DNA of 51,068 bases, taken from positions 1 through 51,068 of the forward strand of contig DAOVLE010000005.1 in assembly GCA_030631415.1 (NCBI GenBank), written 5' to 3'. Every line of letters begins with the position of its first letter. Position 1 is the stretch's first letter. Positions 8,060 through 15,761 of this stretch are shown here, piece by piece. A model generated the notes under the pieces. It was not told the DNA's origin. It saw only the letters and a list, made by a program, of their open reading frames with translations, and did not search any database. Both the position numbers and the translations under genes were made by a program. Origin of the DNA: JAAEQG01 sp023133475. Its GTDB lineage: Bacteria > Planctomycetota > Phycisphaerae > UBA1845.

Positions 8060-9016
8060 TCAGGCTTCTCGAAGCAGCACGCGCACAACGGTTCTCATGA
8101 CAGGTGGGCACACCGCATTTCCAATCAGCTTGATGCGTTCCCTTCGCGAACCACGCTCGATTCGAAAGCACATGGGCATGCCCATGGCCGCTTTGAGTTC
8201 CGGGACTTGAAGCATACGCATCATATGGCCGGAACCTGTCGGCTTCACATATGCGAAGCGATCCAGGGTGGTCACAGTACGCAGCGGCCGTTCAAGTCGT
8301 TGCCATCCACCGGCCTTGTCCGAGCCATAGTAAACGAGCAGAAACGATTGCCCCTTGCCAACAGTGGTGATCGCCCGTTCAGCACGCTCGATAGTGGCGG
8401 CGGCACGCTGCCTGGTTCGCAGTGGCGAATAGCGATAACCACCGTTTTCGTCAATCACCTCGGCGGCCGACTTCTCCGATTGACAGTTGCCGTTCACGGT
8501 GGGCAGGCCCTGTTCGCGATCACACAGCAGGAAAAGCCTGCGCCGAGTCTGAGGTACACCGAAATGCACAGCATTCAGAATCTGCTCACTGACACGGAAG
8601 CCCATATCTCGTAGTGCAGCCACGAACTCACCGTACCGTGACCATTTTCGCATACTTACAACGTTTTCGACGACGATCCACCGTGGCTCCAGACCACGGG
8701 CAAAACGCACAACCTGGAATGCCGTCTCCCTGCTGCGTTCGCAGCGCGGCCGTCCACCCTTGGCGGGACTGTGGTTGGTGCACTCCGGGGACGCAAGCAG
8801 CAGGTCAATGGGGCCAATGCTTCGTGCCACTTGTTTGGGGTCGAGGTCTTCCAGACGAGCACACTGGAAGCGAGCCTCCGGGAAATTGTCTGCGAAGACC
8901 GTGCCGGCAAGGGCGGACATGTCGAAACCCGCCACGATTTCAGCCCCCCCCAAACGCGCGCCCCAGCTACTGCCACCCGCTCCGCAGAAAAGATCAACCG
9001 TCCGCACCACAACCAC
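8060..9016 (-). CDS. DNA (cytosine-5)-methyltransferase, Dcm-type
   Basis: 318 residues. Motif I is TVDLFCGAGGSS; catalytic Cys79 lies in ASPECTNHSPAKGG (a variant PEC in place of the usual PPC); motif VI is IVVENVV (about 114-120); motif VIII is QTRRRLFLL; motif X is LIGNAVCPPV. The target recognition region is about residues 165-290; the recognition sequence cannot be read by eye. The start is GTG at 9016, supported by an AGGAG seven bases upstream. It is first gene of the minus-strand operon that continues with the dual-GHKL kinase, the receiver protein and Vsr. It is expected to methylate cytosine at a short site. No classical cognate restriction endonuclease lies beside it, apart from the Vsr fold. 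Confidence 0.94.
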   Translation of the reverse strand: MVVVRTVDLFCGAGGSSWGARLGGAEIVAGFDMSALAGTVFADNFPEARFQCARLEDLDPKQVARSIGPIDLLLASPECTNHSPAKGGRPRCERSRETAFQVVRFARGLEPRWIVVENVVSMRKWSRYGEFVAALRDMGFRVSEQILNAVHFGVPQTRRRLFLLCDREQGLPTVNGNCQSEKSAAEVIDENGGYRYSPLRTRQRAAATIERAERAITTVGKGQSFLLVYYGSDKAGGWQRLERPLRTVTTLDRFAYVKPTGSGHMMRMLQVPELKAAMGMPMCFRIERGSRRERIKLIGNAVCPPVMRTVVRVLLREA

Positions 9017-9093
9017 ATGGGCACTCCTGCCAACAGCGACTGCCTTAATCCGCTTGGTGTTGCAAGGTTATGGCGTCAGGCACCTCGTGTAAA

Positions 9094-9120
9094 GGGGCGG
9101 TGGTTAACCGCTCCTGCCCC
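9094..9120. promoter_or_regulatory. Imperfect palindrome upstream of the methyltransferase operon
   Basis: A GC-rich imperfect inverted repeat centred on GGTTAACC lies about 80 bp before the methyltransferase GTG. It could be an operator or a hairpin; a weak -35/-10 pair (TTTACA, 15 bp, CATAAC on the minus strand) lies just downstream of it. Low support. Confidence 0.3.
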
Positions 9121-9199
9121 ACTTTCTGCATTTGTTATTGGATGGGAGCCTTTGCAGAGCCTAAGCCGCGTTTTTGAGGAGTTTGGGGTAGTTGAGGAT

Positions 9200-9220
9200 G
9201 GCGGGTGGAACCCGCCCTAC
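9200..9220. repeat. GGCGGGT palindrome carrying the asnB stop codon
   Basis: GGCGGGTGGAACCCGCC followed by CTAC. The minus-strand TAG stop of asnB (9217-9219) lies inside the CTAC edge of the repeat. Confidence 0.85.
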
Positions 9221-11094
9221 GTCGTTTGCCGGTCCCACAACGCCAGCATCAGCAGCATCCAGACGCGGGTGCCCCAACGTCGGGGGTCGAGGCGGGTGCG
9301 CTCGCTGGTCAGCCGTTGGAGATAGGACCGCTCGCACAGATCAGCCACCAAACCCGTGGGCGACAGAAGCAAATCGTCACGCATGTCACGCAGGTCCTCC
9401 CGAAGCCAACGCACCAACGGAACCTCGAAACCTCGTTTGGGGGCGGTCTGGACCGCCTCGGGAAGGTAACGCTTGCCCAAGGCACGCAGGAGCGGCTTGG
9501 TCTTACCACCGCCCAGCTTGACCGATTCGGGATAGCCAGCCGCCCTCTCCACCAGCACGTGATCGAGCAGCGGGGAACGAGTCTCCAACCCGTGAGCCAT
9601 CGAGGCGATATCCATCTTAACCAGCAAATCGTTCGGCAAAGTCGTGGCAAAGTCGGTCGCAAGCATGCGGTCAACCAGGCCGACACCGTGCAGCCGCTCA
9701 TACCGGCTCACCACCAGACGACTGCCCCTCTCGATTGACTCAAACCAGAAGCCCGGCTTTAGAAGCCTACGCAGTTCCGGCTCGGAGAAACCGTCCACCG
9801 ACCACGCCAGATACCGTTCAGCAGGGCTCAAACCCATGCCCCGTATCATGCGGTGGGCGAAGGCGTATCCCGTGCGCAAACGTCGCGGGGTGGGCAAAAC
9901 CGCACCGGCTAAACGCCACCACGGCTTCCAGAACCCACCGTCCAACAAACGCAGTGCGGCGTTGAGCCGGGCAGCCTGATAACGCCGGTACCCGCAAAAC
10001 ACCTCGTCTCCACCATCCCCATTGAGCACCACTTTCACATGTGCCCGGGCAGCCTGACACAGATAGTAGCTCGGGATCGCCGAAGAGTCCGCGTACGGCT
10101 GATCGTAGGCGGCGGCGATCCTCGGCAGGATTCCCTCGACCTCCGGCCTGACCAGCACTTCGTGATGATCGGTGGCATACCGGTCAGCCACCAGCCGTGC
10201 CGACGGGCGCTCATCATAGGCGCCATCCTCGAAACCGACCGTCACCGTCGTAAGCCTGCCGGGTGATTCCTCGGCAGCCATCGCAGTCACAATGCCACTG
10301 TCGATACCACCGGAAAGAAACACCCCCACCGGCACATCCGCCCGCAGCCGCAACCGCACCGCTTCCCGCAACGTCGCCTCCACTTGCTCGACCGCCTCGG
10401 CGAAACCGACCTCCACTTTGGGCAACATCTGCAATCGCCAATAGGTGCGTTTGCGGGCCACACGCCGCTCGCGGACCACGATCAGTTCAGCCGGCTCAAC
10501 ACAACACACCTGGCGGTAGATGGTGGCTGGTGCGGGGATCGACATCCAGGTTAGATAATCCACCAGCGCCTGCGGATCGAGGTCCCAGCCCGCGGTGCGA
10601 GCCGCGACCAGCCCCTTGATCTCCGAGGCGAAGGCGAACTCATGCTCAGTCTCGGTATAGTAGAGTGGTTTTTTGCCGGCCCGGTCGCGGTACAGCACTA
10701 ACTGCCGCTCGGTGTCGTCCCAGATGGCAATGGCGAACATACCACGCAAATGCCCCACCGCCTCGATTCCGTACTCCTCGTAGAGGTGGACGATCGTCTC
10801 GGTGTCAGTTTCGGTGCTAAACTGGTGCCCGCGGGCACGAAGCTCTTCGCGTAACTCGCGGTAATTGTATATCTCGCCGTTGAAAACCGTTGCGACACTG
10901 CCGTCTTCGTTGAAGATCGGCTGACGACCGCCTTCGAGGTCGATAACGGACAACCGCCGATGAGCCAGGCCGATCCCGGGTTCGCGATTGATCCAGAACC
11001 CCTCTTCATCAGGCCCCCGGTGTCTCAACCGATCCGCCATGGCTTGCAGGCGTTCCTGGCTGACGTTTCCCCAAATCCCAGCGATACCGCACAT
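9217..11094 (-). CDS. asnB: Asparagine synthetase (glutamine-hydrolysing)
   Basis: 625 residues, the usual length. It makes asparagine, or amidates a related acid, from aspartate, ATP and glutamine. The N-terminal class II glutaminase domain begins MCGIAGIWG with the nucleophilic Cys2, followed by RLRHRGPDEEG and NGEIYNYRELR. The C-terminal synthetase domain has the ATP pyrophosphatase loop VGVFLSGGIDSGIVTAMA. The ATG at 11094 directly gives the required Cys2. In bacteria with PEP-CTERM sorting, paralogues of this family often serve exopolysaccharide or surface-matrix loci rather than amino acid supply, and the window does encode PEP-CTERM proteins. Which role applies cannot be settled here. 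Its stop codon lies inside a palindromic repeat. Confidence 0.93.
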   Translation of the reverse strand: MCGIAGIWGNVSQERLQAMADRLRHRGPDEEGFWINREPGIGLAHRRLSVIDLEGGRQPIFNEDGSVATVFNGEIYNYRELREELRARGHQFSTETDTETIVHLYEEYGIEAVGHLRGMFAIAIWDDTERQLVLYRDRAGKKPLYYTETEHEFAFASEIKGLVAARTAGWDLDPQALVDYLTWMSIPAPATIYRQVCCVEPAELIVVRERRVARKRTYWRLQMLPKVEVGFAEAVEQVEATLREAVRLRLRADVPVGVFLSGGIDSGIVTAMAAEESPGRLTTVTVGFEDGAYDERPSARLVADRYATDHHEVLVRPEVEGILPRIAAAYDQPYADSSAIPSYYLCQAARAHVKVVLNGDGGDEVFCGYRRYQAARLNAALRLLDGGFWKPWWRLAGAVLPTPRRLRTGYAFAHRMIRGMGLSPAERYLAWSVDGFSEPELRRLLKPGFWFESIERGSRLVVSRYERLHGVGLVDRMLATDFATTLPNDLLVKMDIASMAHGLETRSPLLDHVLVERAAGYPESVKLGGGKTKPLLRALGKRYLPEAVQTAPKRGFEVPLVRWLREDLRDMRDDLLLSPTGLVADLCERSYLQRLTSERTRLDPRRWGTRVWMLLMLALWDRQTT

Positions 11095-11354
11095 AAGTTA
11101 TCCAGCCCGTTGCGACAGGTTTTCAACCCTGCCCTACTTGCTGCCATCGGGGATAGTAGCCGTCCCGGCGTGACCATGCAAAATCGTAGCCCGGATAATT
11201 CATCAGGGCAATCGCATCTAATCCACTGCGGAGCACGCAGAAAATGGAAAATTGAAAATGAAAAATGGAAAATGGGGGGAGGGGACACATTGTCGTTGGG
11301 TGCACTCCCTTCCTTCTTCTCTGCGCTCTCTGCGTCTCTGCGTTCATAAAAAAT
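11095..11354. other. Repeat-rich intergenic stretch
   Basis: It holds a short palindrome (CAGGTTTTCAACCCTGCCC near 11115), the dispersed AATTATCCGGG/GCGATTGCCCT motif on the minus strand (about 11188-11222), and a purine-rich tract of AAAATGGAAAATTGAAAATG type (about 11235-11280). Similar tracts occur near 19222, 26640 and 40640. No gene seen. Confidence 0.7.
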
Positions 11355-11450
11355 GGAGCGTGAAAAACTGAGAAAACGGCGTAATTACAGTTGTAGGGCG
11401 GGTTCTACCCGCCTTTGTGGCATCGCGCGGCAGGTGGAACCCGCCCTACA
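11355..11450. repeat. 96-bp dispersed repeat, copy 1 of 2
   Basis: It starts GGAGCGTGAAAAACTGAGAA and ends in a pair of inverted GGCGGGT-type palindromes (11393-11413 and 11429-11450). The segment at 26455-26550 is the same length with about six differences. Each palindrome is self-complementary, and the two are also complementary to each other. Confidence 0.88.
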
Positions 11451-11453
11451 TTG

Positions 11454-12263
11454 CTAGCCGGGGGTGCGTGGAGATTCCTGCCCAAATCGCATCCTGTGCG
11501 GGCGTCTTTTCTGTGGGCCCGGACGTTCAGACGCCAGGGTTTCCTCCAGCTCGTCGGCAACAATCTTGTCCTTGTCTGCGGCAAGCTTGTTGAGCTGTTG
11601 CCTGGCATCAGCCAAACGCCTCTCCAACCGTGCTATCTCAATGCCGTGCATCTCCTGCCGCGCGTCGAAACGTCGTTCCAGTAGCCTGCGAAGCTCAGCC
11701 ACCAATGTCTCATCACGTTCCTCGTGCCGGTCGCGTCTGATGTGGCGGGCCAAGGCCCGAATCTGCGAGCAGATACGCACTTCCTCAACCCGCAACGAAA
11801 AGGTTTCGGGGTCCTCATGCTCCATCCGCATGAGCCGCAACATCTGCGGCAGCATTCGGTCCACTTTACGCAAGAACTTCTCCGGTGCCACCTCGTCCAA
11901 GCGGCACAGTTCCTTGAACTCATCGGGGAAATGCTTCTGCAAAAACTCCTCGAAACGCAGCTTCAGATCCTCGGGCAAGTTTTTGTAGCTTGGCCTCAGG
12001 TGGTGTTTTCCGAACATGCGGTGGTCACGGCGGCTTGGCGGCCCAAAGCGAGGCGGCCCCTGCGGATCGGGCCTGCCCAAGATCGGCGGTGGCATACTTG
12101 GGTCTTCGTCGAGTATAATCGCTTGGTTTTCTTCGGCACTTTGGGTAGATGCCTCGCCGGCTGGCGGGGGCGGATCCGCCCCATATGCCACAACCGAAAA
12201 GCCAACGCCCACGGCAAACAAACCTGCTACCACAAAGTGTAAGGGGTTTTTTACACACAGCAT
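11454..12263 (-). CDS. Exported coiled-coil protein of unknown function
   Basis: 269 residues. The N-terminus has a signal peptide (HFVVAGLFAVGVGFSVVAYG, cleavage probably after AYGA). A proline-rich linker (PPPILGRPDPQGPPRFGPPS) precedes a long, highly charged helical region from about residue 95 to 245, with heptad-like spacing (IARLERRLADARQQLNKLA). Overall it looks like a periplasmic coiled-coil protein; a loose resemblance to Spy/CpxP-type or metal-resistance periplasmic proteins is only compositional. It lies about 50 bp downstream of a putative anti-sigma gene on the same strand, so it may be the third gene of that sigma/anti-sigma operon and part of an envelope response. I do not recognise the family. 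Confidence 0.7.
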   Translation of the reverse strand: MLCVKNPLHFVVAGLFAVGVGFSVVAYGADPPPPAGEASTQSAEENQAIILDEDPSMPPPILGRPDPQGPPRFGPPSRRDHRMFGKHHLRPSYKNLPEDLKLRFEEFLQKHFPDEFKELCRLDEVAPEKFLRKVDRMLPQMLRLMRMEHEDPETFSLRVEEVRICSQIRALARHIRRDRHEERDETLVAELRRLLERRFDARQEMHGIEIARLERRLADARQQLNKLAADKDKIVADELEETLASERPGPQKRRPHRMRFGQESPRTPG

Positions 12264-12313
12264 GGCTATTGATCTCCCGACGCCCTCTGACGTCGTGATA
12301 ATGCTGCCGAACT

Positions 12314-12880
12314 CTATCCCAGCTCGGTCAACAAAGCCTCAAGTTCATCGCCCAAATCGTCCAGTTCCCATCCAAATCGGCTTTCCGCGGCATTCTCGCC
12401 GAGGCTTGCCTCCAGGGAATCCAGGCGATCCTCCAGCGAAGCCAGGTCGGCAGCCTCGTCGTTCGATTCCTGCGTGTCCAGGACCAGGGCGTCAACCCAG
12501 TCATCCAGCCGCACCAGGGTGGCCGGTCCGTCGGTCAGCCTGGTCTGAGGATGAAAAAGCGTCAACCCCACAGCCCAGACGATCACCGCCGCCGCTGCCA
12601 CGCCGGCAATACGACGAACCCACCAGCTTCCCCGACGTGCCCCAAGTCGGGCTGTCGGGGCAAGTTGCTCACACTCGGCGTGAAGAGTGCGTTTGAGTTG
12701 CTCCAGGCTGGTGGTGGTGGGATCGGTGGTTGCGTTTTGCTCGAGCCAGGCCTGGTTGACCTCGATCCGCACCCGAAACCTGGTCCGCTCCGCCGGCGCT
12801 GCCGGGTCGGGCGGCATTACGGCGTCAAGCCACGCTTCGTTGCGTTCGATCTGGTGGATCATGTTCTGGTCGAGCGTCAT
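12314..12880 (-). CDS. Putative membrane anti-sigma factor
   Basis: 188 residues. An N-terminal cytoplasmic part of about 90 residues is followed by one membrane segment (IAGVAAAAVIVWAVGLTLF, about 91-109) and an acidic periplasmic tail (LEDRLDSLEASLGENAAE). No zinc-binding HxxxCxxC anti-sigma motif is seen. The call rests on position: its ATG overlaps the stop of the ECF sigma gene as ATGA (12877-12880), the usual sigma/anti-sigma coupling, and on the one-membrane-span topology. Confidence 0.65.
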   Translation of the reverse strand: MTLDQNMIHQIERNEAWLDAVMPPDPAAPAERTRFRVRIEVNQAWLEQNATTDPTTTSLEQLKRTLHAECEQLAPTARLGARRGSWWVRRIAGVAAAAVIVWAVGLTLFHPQTRLTDGPATLVRLDDWVDALVLDTQESNDEAADLASLEDRLDSLEASLGENAAESRFGWELDDLGDELEALLTELG

Positions 12881-13491
12881 GGTGCGCTCTCCATAATGCG
12901 GCGAAGTTTGGCAAGCCCGCGGTGGGCTCGGGCCAAGGCGGTGCCAAGCGGAGTCTCCATCGCCTCGGCGATCTCGGCAAAGCTCAACGCCGAGTAGTGC
13001 CGTAGCGTGATGACTTCTCGCTCCGCCGCCGATAATTGCCCGAGCGCCGCCTGCATGTGATCGACCTGCTCCCGCTGAATTGCGGGCTGGTCTGGGCTAA
13101 TGTGGCTCGGGTCGGCACAATCCCAATTTGCCCTGCCGTCCGGGTCGCCCTGCTCTCCCGACATCGAGATGATTGTCGGGCTACGCCGGGCACGGCGGAT
13201 ACGATCGCGGGCGAGGTTGGCGGCGATGCGGAAAATCCACCCTTCAAAACGCCCCTGGTGCGTGTATCGCGGCAACGTCCGCACAACCCGGAGAAACACC
13301 TCCTGGAGCAGGTCCTCGGCGTCCTCCCGGTTCCCCACCATCCGATGGAGGAATCCGAACACCCGTTGCCCGAACATGTCCACCAATTCGTCGAACGCAC
13401 CCGGATCAAACCGCTGTGCCCGTTCGATGATAGCCGCCAACGGTTCCGGTTTGAGTTCGCCCACAACTTCGCTCTGGATAACGGTGCCCAT
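12877..13491 (-). CDS. ECF RNA polymerase sigma factor
   Basis: 204 residues. Region 2: FGFLHRMVGNREDAEDLLQE, then VFLRV and FEGWIFRIAANLARDRIRR, which binds core polymerase and the -10 element. Region 4: LSAAEREVITLRHYSALSFA then EIAEAMETPLGTALARAHRG, a helix-turn-helix for the -35 element. The linker contains an unusual insertion (MSGEQGDPDGRANWDCADPS). The stop codon overlaps the start of the downstream putative anti-sigma gene. Its regulon cannot be read from the window; an autoregulated promoter would lie in 13492-13600. Confidence 0.93.
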   Translation of the reverse strand: MGTVIQSEVVGELKPEPLAAIIERAQRFDPGAFDELVDMFGQRVFGFLHRMVGNREDAEDLLQEVFLRVVRTLPRYTHQGRFEGWIFRIAANLARDRIRRARRSPTIISMSGEQGDPDGRANWDCADPSHISPDQPAIQREQVDHMQAALGQLSAAEREVITLRHYSALSFAEIAEAMETPLGTALARAHRGLAKLRRIMESAP

Positions 13492-13775
13492 TTATCCAAC
13501 CATCGGCGTCCGGGTCCTGTGTTTCCGTCAAGCTAAACGTCGAATCCGGCCTGCCATTGCCCTCATTGTACTTGTCTGGGCGTTTTTTTGCAGATAAACC
13601 CGTGGTGAAGAGGCAAGAGGCAACGAGGCAACAAAGTGTCTTTTCCCGGGATCCTAATATGACAGTGCTCGCCCGGACTTTTCATGAACGCAGAGACGCA
13701 GAGGGTTGAGAGGTAGGGAGCTACCGCAATTAGCGTTGAACAGGCAATGCGTGAGAAATGCGGGCTAGTGGCGCG
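13492..13775. other. Intergenic stretch
   Basis: It contains a GAGGCAAGAGGCAACGAGGC repeat tract (about 13608-13632) shared with 41670-41697 and, in part, with 33970 and 39140-39170. No gene or clear promoter seen. Confidence 0.6.
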
Positions 13776-14735
13776 TCAACCTTCATTATTCGGGCTGGCG
13801 GCGATGCCCTGCCCGAAAAATTTGGGAGGTTCGCTGAGGGTGTAGACCTTCGTCTCCGCCGCAATCGCCTCTCGAATATGTTTTTGGGCACACATCAGCC
13901 CCAGCAAAGCTGTACCGTCGAACATCCGAAAGTTGCCTGTGGTCTTCGACTCGAGCAAATCATCAACGGCGGCGGGGTCCGGGCGAAGATTGATCGGGTT
14001 CGCTCCCCCCAGTGCAAACCCCCAGGGAGACACATATGTGGGCACGTGCGAACTGTACGATGCGACGTTGGGGAAAACCGCCTTAAGCGTGTTAACCAGG
14101 CGGACGTGCAACGCCATCTCCGGCGGCGCCACCGGTCCAGCCTGAACCACAAAGTAGCCATCGGGCTTAAGCGCCCGGCGGCACTGCTCGAAGTATTCCT
14201 TGGTAAACAGCTTAAACGAAGGCCCTTCCTCGATGGGGTCCGACAGATCGGAGATGATGATGTCCCAGGCGTTGGCGGTTTGGTCCAGATAATCGAGAGC
14301 ATCGCCGATGACCAGCTTGGTTCGCGGGTCGTCAAAGGCGCCCTGGTGCATTTCGGGCAGATGCTCTTTGCAGGCTTCAACCACCGCCCCGTCGATGTCC
14401 ACCATCACGACTTCTTCGACGGTTTTCCATTTGAGGGCTTCGCGGACGGTGGCGCCTTCACCACCACCCAAAACCAGCACAGTCCGAGGCCCACCGTGGT
14501 TGACGCACGCCGGATGCACCAAAGCCTCATGGTAGAGAAACTCGTCCCCCGTGCACGATTGCCACTTGCCGTCCAGGATCAAGGCCTTGCCGTAGATACC
14601 CGTCTTGATGATGCACATCTCCTGGAAGGCGGTTCTCCGATAGGCCAATACCTCCGCCACACCGTGCTGATAGATATCGTAGGGGGAAATATGCTCACTG
14701 ATCCACAGGGTGGGGTTCACTCTGGAGTCCGGCAT
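13776..14735 (-). CDS. speE: Spermidine synthase (aminopropyltransferase)
   Basis: About 319 residues. It transfers an aminopropyl group from decarboxylated S-adenosylmethionine to putrescine or a similar diamine. Landmarks: LILDGKWQSCTGDEFLYHEA, VLVLGGGEGATVREAL (nucleotide-binding loop), VVMVDIDGAVVEACKEHL, VIGDALDYL and the catalytic-loop IIISDLSDPIEEGP. The open frame extends to 14858, but the ATG at 14735 follows GGAGG by ten bases and gives the family N-terminus (MPDSRVNPTLWISEHISPYD). It overlaps the end of speD by 19 bp, so the two are co-translated. Confidence 0.93.
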   Translation of the reverse strand: MPDSRVNPTLWISEHISPYDIYQHGVAEVLAYRRTAFQEMCIIKTGIYGKALILDGKWQSCTGDEFLYHEALVHPACVNHGGPRTVLVLGGGEGATVREALKWKTVEEVVMVDIDGAVVEACKEHLPEMHQGAFDDPRTKLVIGDALDYLDQTANAWDIIISDLSDPIEEGPSFKLFTKEYFEQCRRALKPDGYFVVQAGPVAPPEMALHVRLVNTLKAVFPNVASYSSHVPTYVSPWGFALGGANPINLRPDPAAVDDLLESKTTGNFRMFDGTALLGLMCAQKHIREAIAAETKVYTLSEPPKFFGQGIAASPNNEG

Positions 14736-15139
14736 AGGTCCAGTTCCTCCGAAGGATTGAAGTTCAGGGCAGGTATGCGTTCTGGGGCATCGACTCCACG
14801 CGGCAAAACCACCAGCGAATGCTTGCGGGCGGAGAGGCGTTCGACCAAATACCGGCAAGCCTGCTGAGGTCTGGCATCCTCACCACAGGTGAAGATGTCC
14901 ACCGCGGCATAGCCGTGCTCAGGCCAAGTGTGAATCGAAAGGTGAGACTCAGCCAGCAGTGCAATCGCAGTCACGCCTTGTGGATAGAATTGGTGGCTGG
15001 TGAGTTTGAGGATGGTGGATAAGCTCTGTTGGGACGCTTCTTCAATCGTCTCGCGGACGAAGAGAGCGTCATTGAGCAGATCAGCAGGGCAACCATAAAG
15101 CTCCAGAATACAGTGCATACCTACCGGGGTCACTACCAA
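14717..15139 (-). CDS. speD: S-adenosylmethionine decarboxylase proenzyme
   Basis: 140 residues, bacterial short form. It makes decarboxylated AdoMet for the adjacent spermidine synthase. The self-cleavage site is in LLAESHLSIHTWPEHGYAAV: cleavage before the Ser of ESHLS generates the pyruvoyl group. FTCG carries the catalytic Cys. The start is probably TTG at 15139, because GGAGG lies seven bases upstream and the residues VGMHCILELYGC then align with the usual (L/V)GRH...E(F/L)YGC beginning. The ATG at 15118 would remove the first seven residues. Confidence 0.93.
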   Translation of the reverse strand: MVVTPVGMHCILELYGCPADLLNDALFVRETIEEASQQSLSTILKLTSHQFYPQGVTAIALLAESHLSIHTWPEHGYAAVDIFTCGEDARPQQACRYLVERLSARKHSLVVLPRGVDAPERIPALNFNPSEELDLCRTPE

Positions 15140-15492
15140 TTGGGCACCTCCAATCAGGTCAGGTTAAGAACGCTAATTCAGGACCAAACGGAACAGCCAG
15201 TTCACGTCACACCTCTTTCGCGGATCTACGCCTTTTGAGCCGTACCTATGCCTCCGTGCCGGTCAGACCGCTCTGGCCGAGCGTCGCCTTGAGAGCACCG
15301 CGAACGCGGCAGTCTAGTCTCAATCCATCCCTACTGCAAGCGCCTGACCTCGCTCATTATCCATTGCGCTAGGCCCGGCATTTATGCCGGGTATTGGAGT
15401 GGTTGCTTTTGCCCCCCCCCGTTCTGCCCCGCCGCCTTCGGCGGCGGGGCAGACCGGGGGGGTAGTTTTCGTTTTTCGCGGGGGGCGCAAAA
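15140..15492. other. Leader region of speDE and a GC-rich hairpin
   Basis: The first 200 bases are the upstream region of speD on the minus strand; no confident promoter or riboswitch fold could be assigned. At 15424-15452 there is a perfect 13-bp stem with a 3-base loop (CTGCCCCGCCGCC / TTC / GGCGGCGGGGCAG), flanked by C and G runs that extend the stem, followed on the plus strand by a T-rich stretch. No plus-strand gene ends nearby, so a terminator role is unproven. Confidence 0.5.
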
Positions 15493-15710
15493 TCAGTACC
15501 GCGACCGTAAGGGAGCGGCCAATCCAAGTCGGGCTGCTCCCTTACGGTCGCGGTACTGATTGGGGGGTGGCCCATCGCTTTAGCGGTGGGGGACACGAAT
15601 GATTCATCCAAGCATCGTCGGACCCCGTAGCGGCTTGGGCGTTTGGGTTCGCGTTCCCCACGGCTAAAGCCATGGGCCACCCAGCCGAAGGCGGGTATAA
15701 CCCGCCCTAC
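15493..15710. repeat. Composite repeat: family B + family A + GGCGGGT palindrome
   Basis: Family B (15493-15560) is a stem of CAGTACCGCGACCGTAAGGG and its complement around an AATCCAAGT core. It abuts family A (15561-15686), then a GGCGGGT...ACCCGCC palindrome (15690-15710). The same B-A-palindrome order recurs at 17007-17221, so this is a repeated composite module. Confidence 0.9.
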
Positions 15711-15761
15711 AAGCAAAGTTGCGGCCGAAAGCCGCGCCGGGAACCCTACACCTCTGACTTG

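Noticed and set aside
4771..9016. Detocs-type defence system
   Set aside because: Detocs pairs a kinase with receiver decoys and a phosphatase effector; the gene content here (methyltransferase, dual-GHKL kinase, Vsr) differs.
13776..14867. 369-residue plus-strand frame opposite speE
   Set aside because: It is antisense to speE, whose aminopropyltransferase motifs and ribosome-binding site are clear.
15140..15360. Riboswitch upstream of speD
   Set aside because: No recognisable SAM or polyamine-related riboswitch core or convincing conserved stem set could be drawn by eye.
15424..15452. Perfect GC hairpin followed by T-rich DNA as an intrinsic terminator
   Set aside because: The T-rich side fits plus-strand transcription, but the flanking genes (speDE and the lipoprotein gene) are on the minus strand. 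Kept only as a hairpin.
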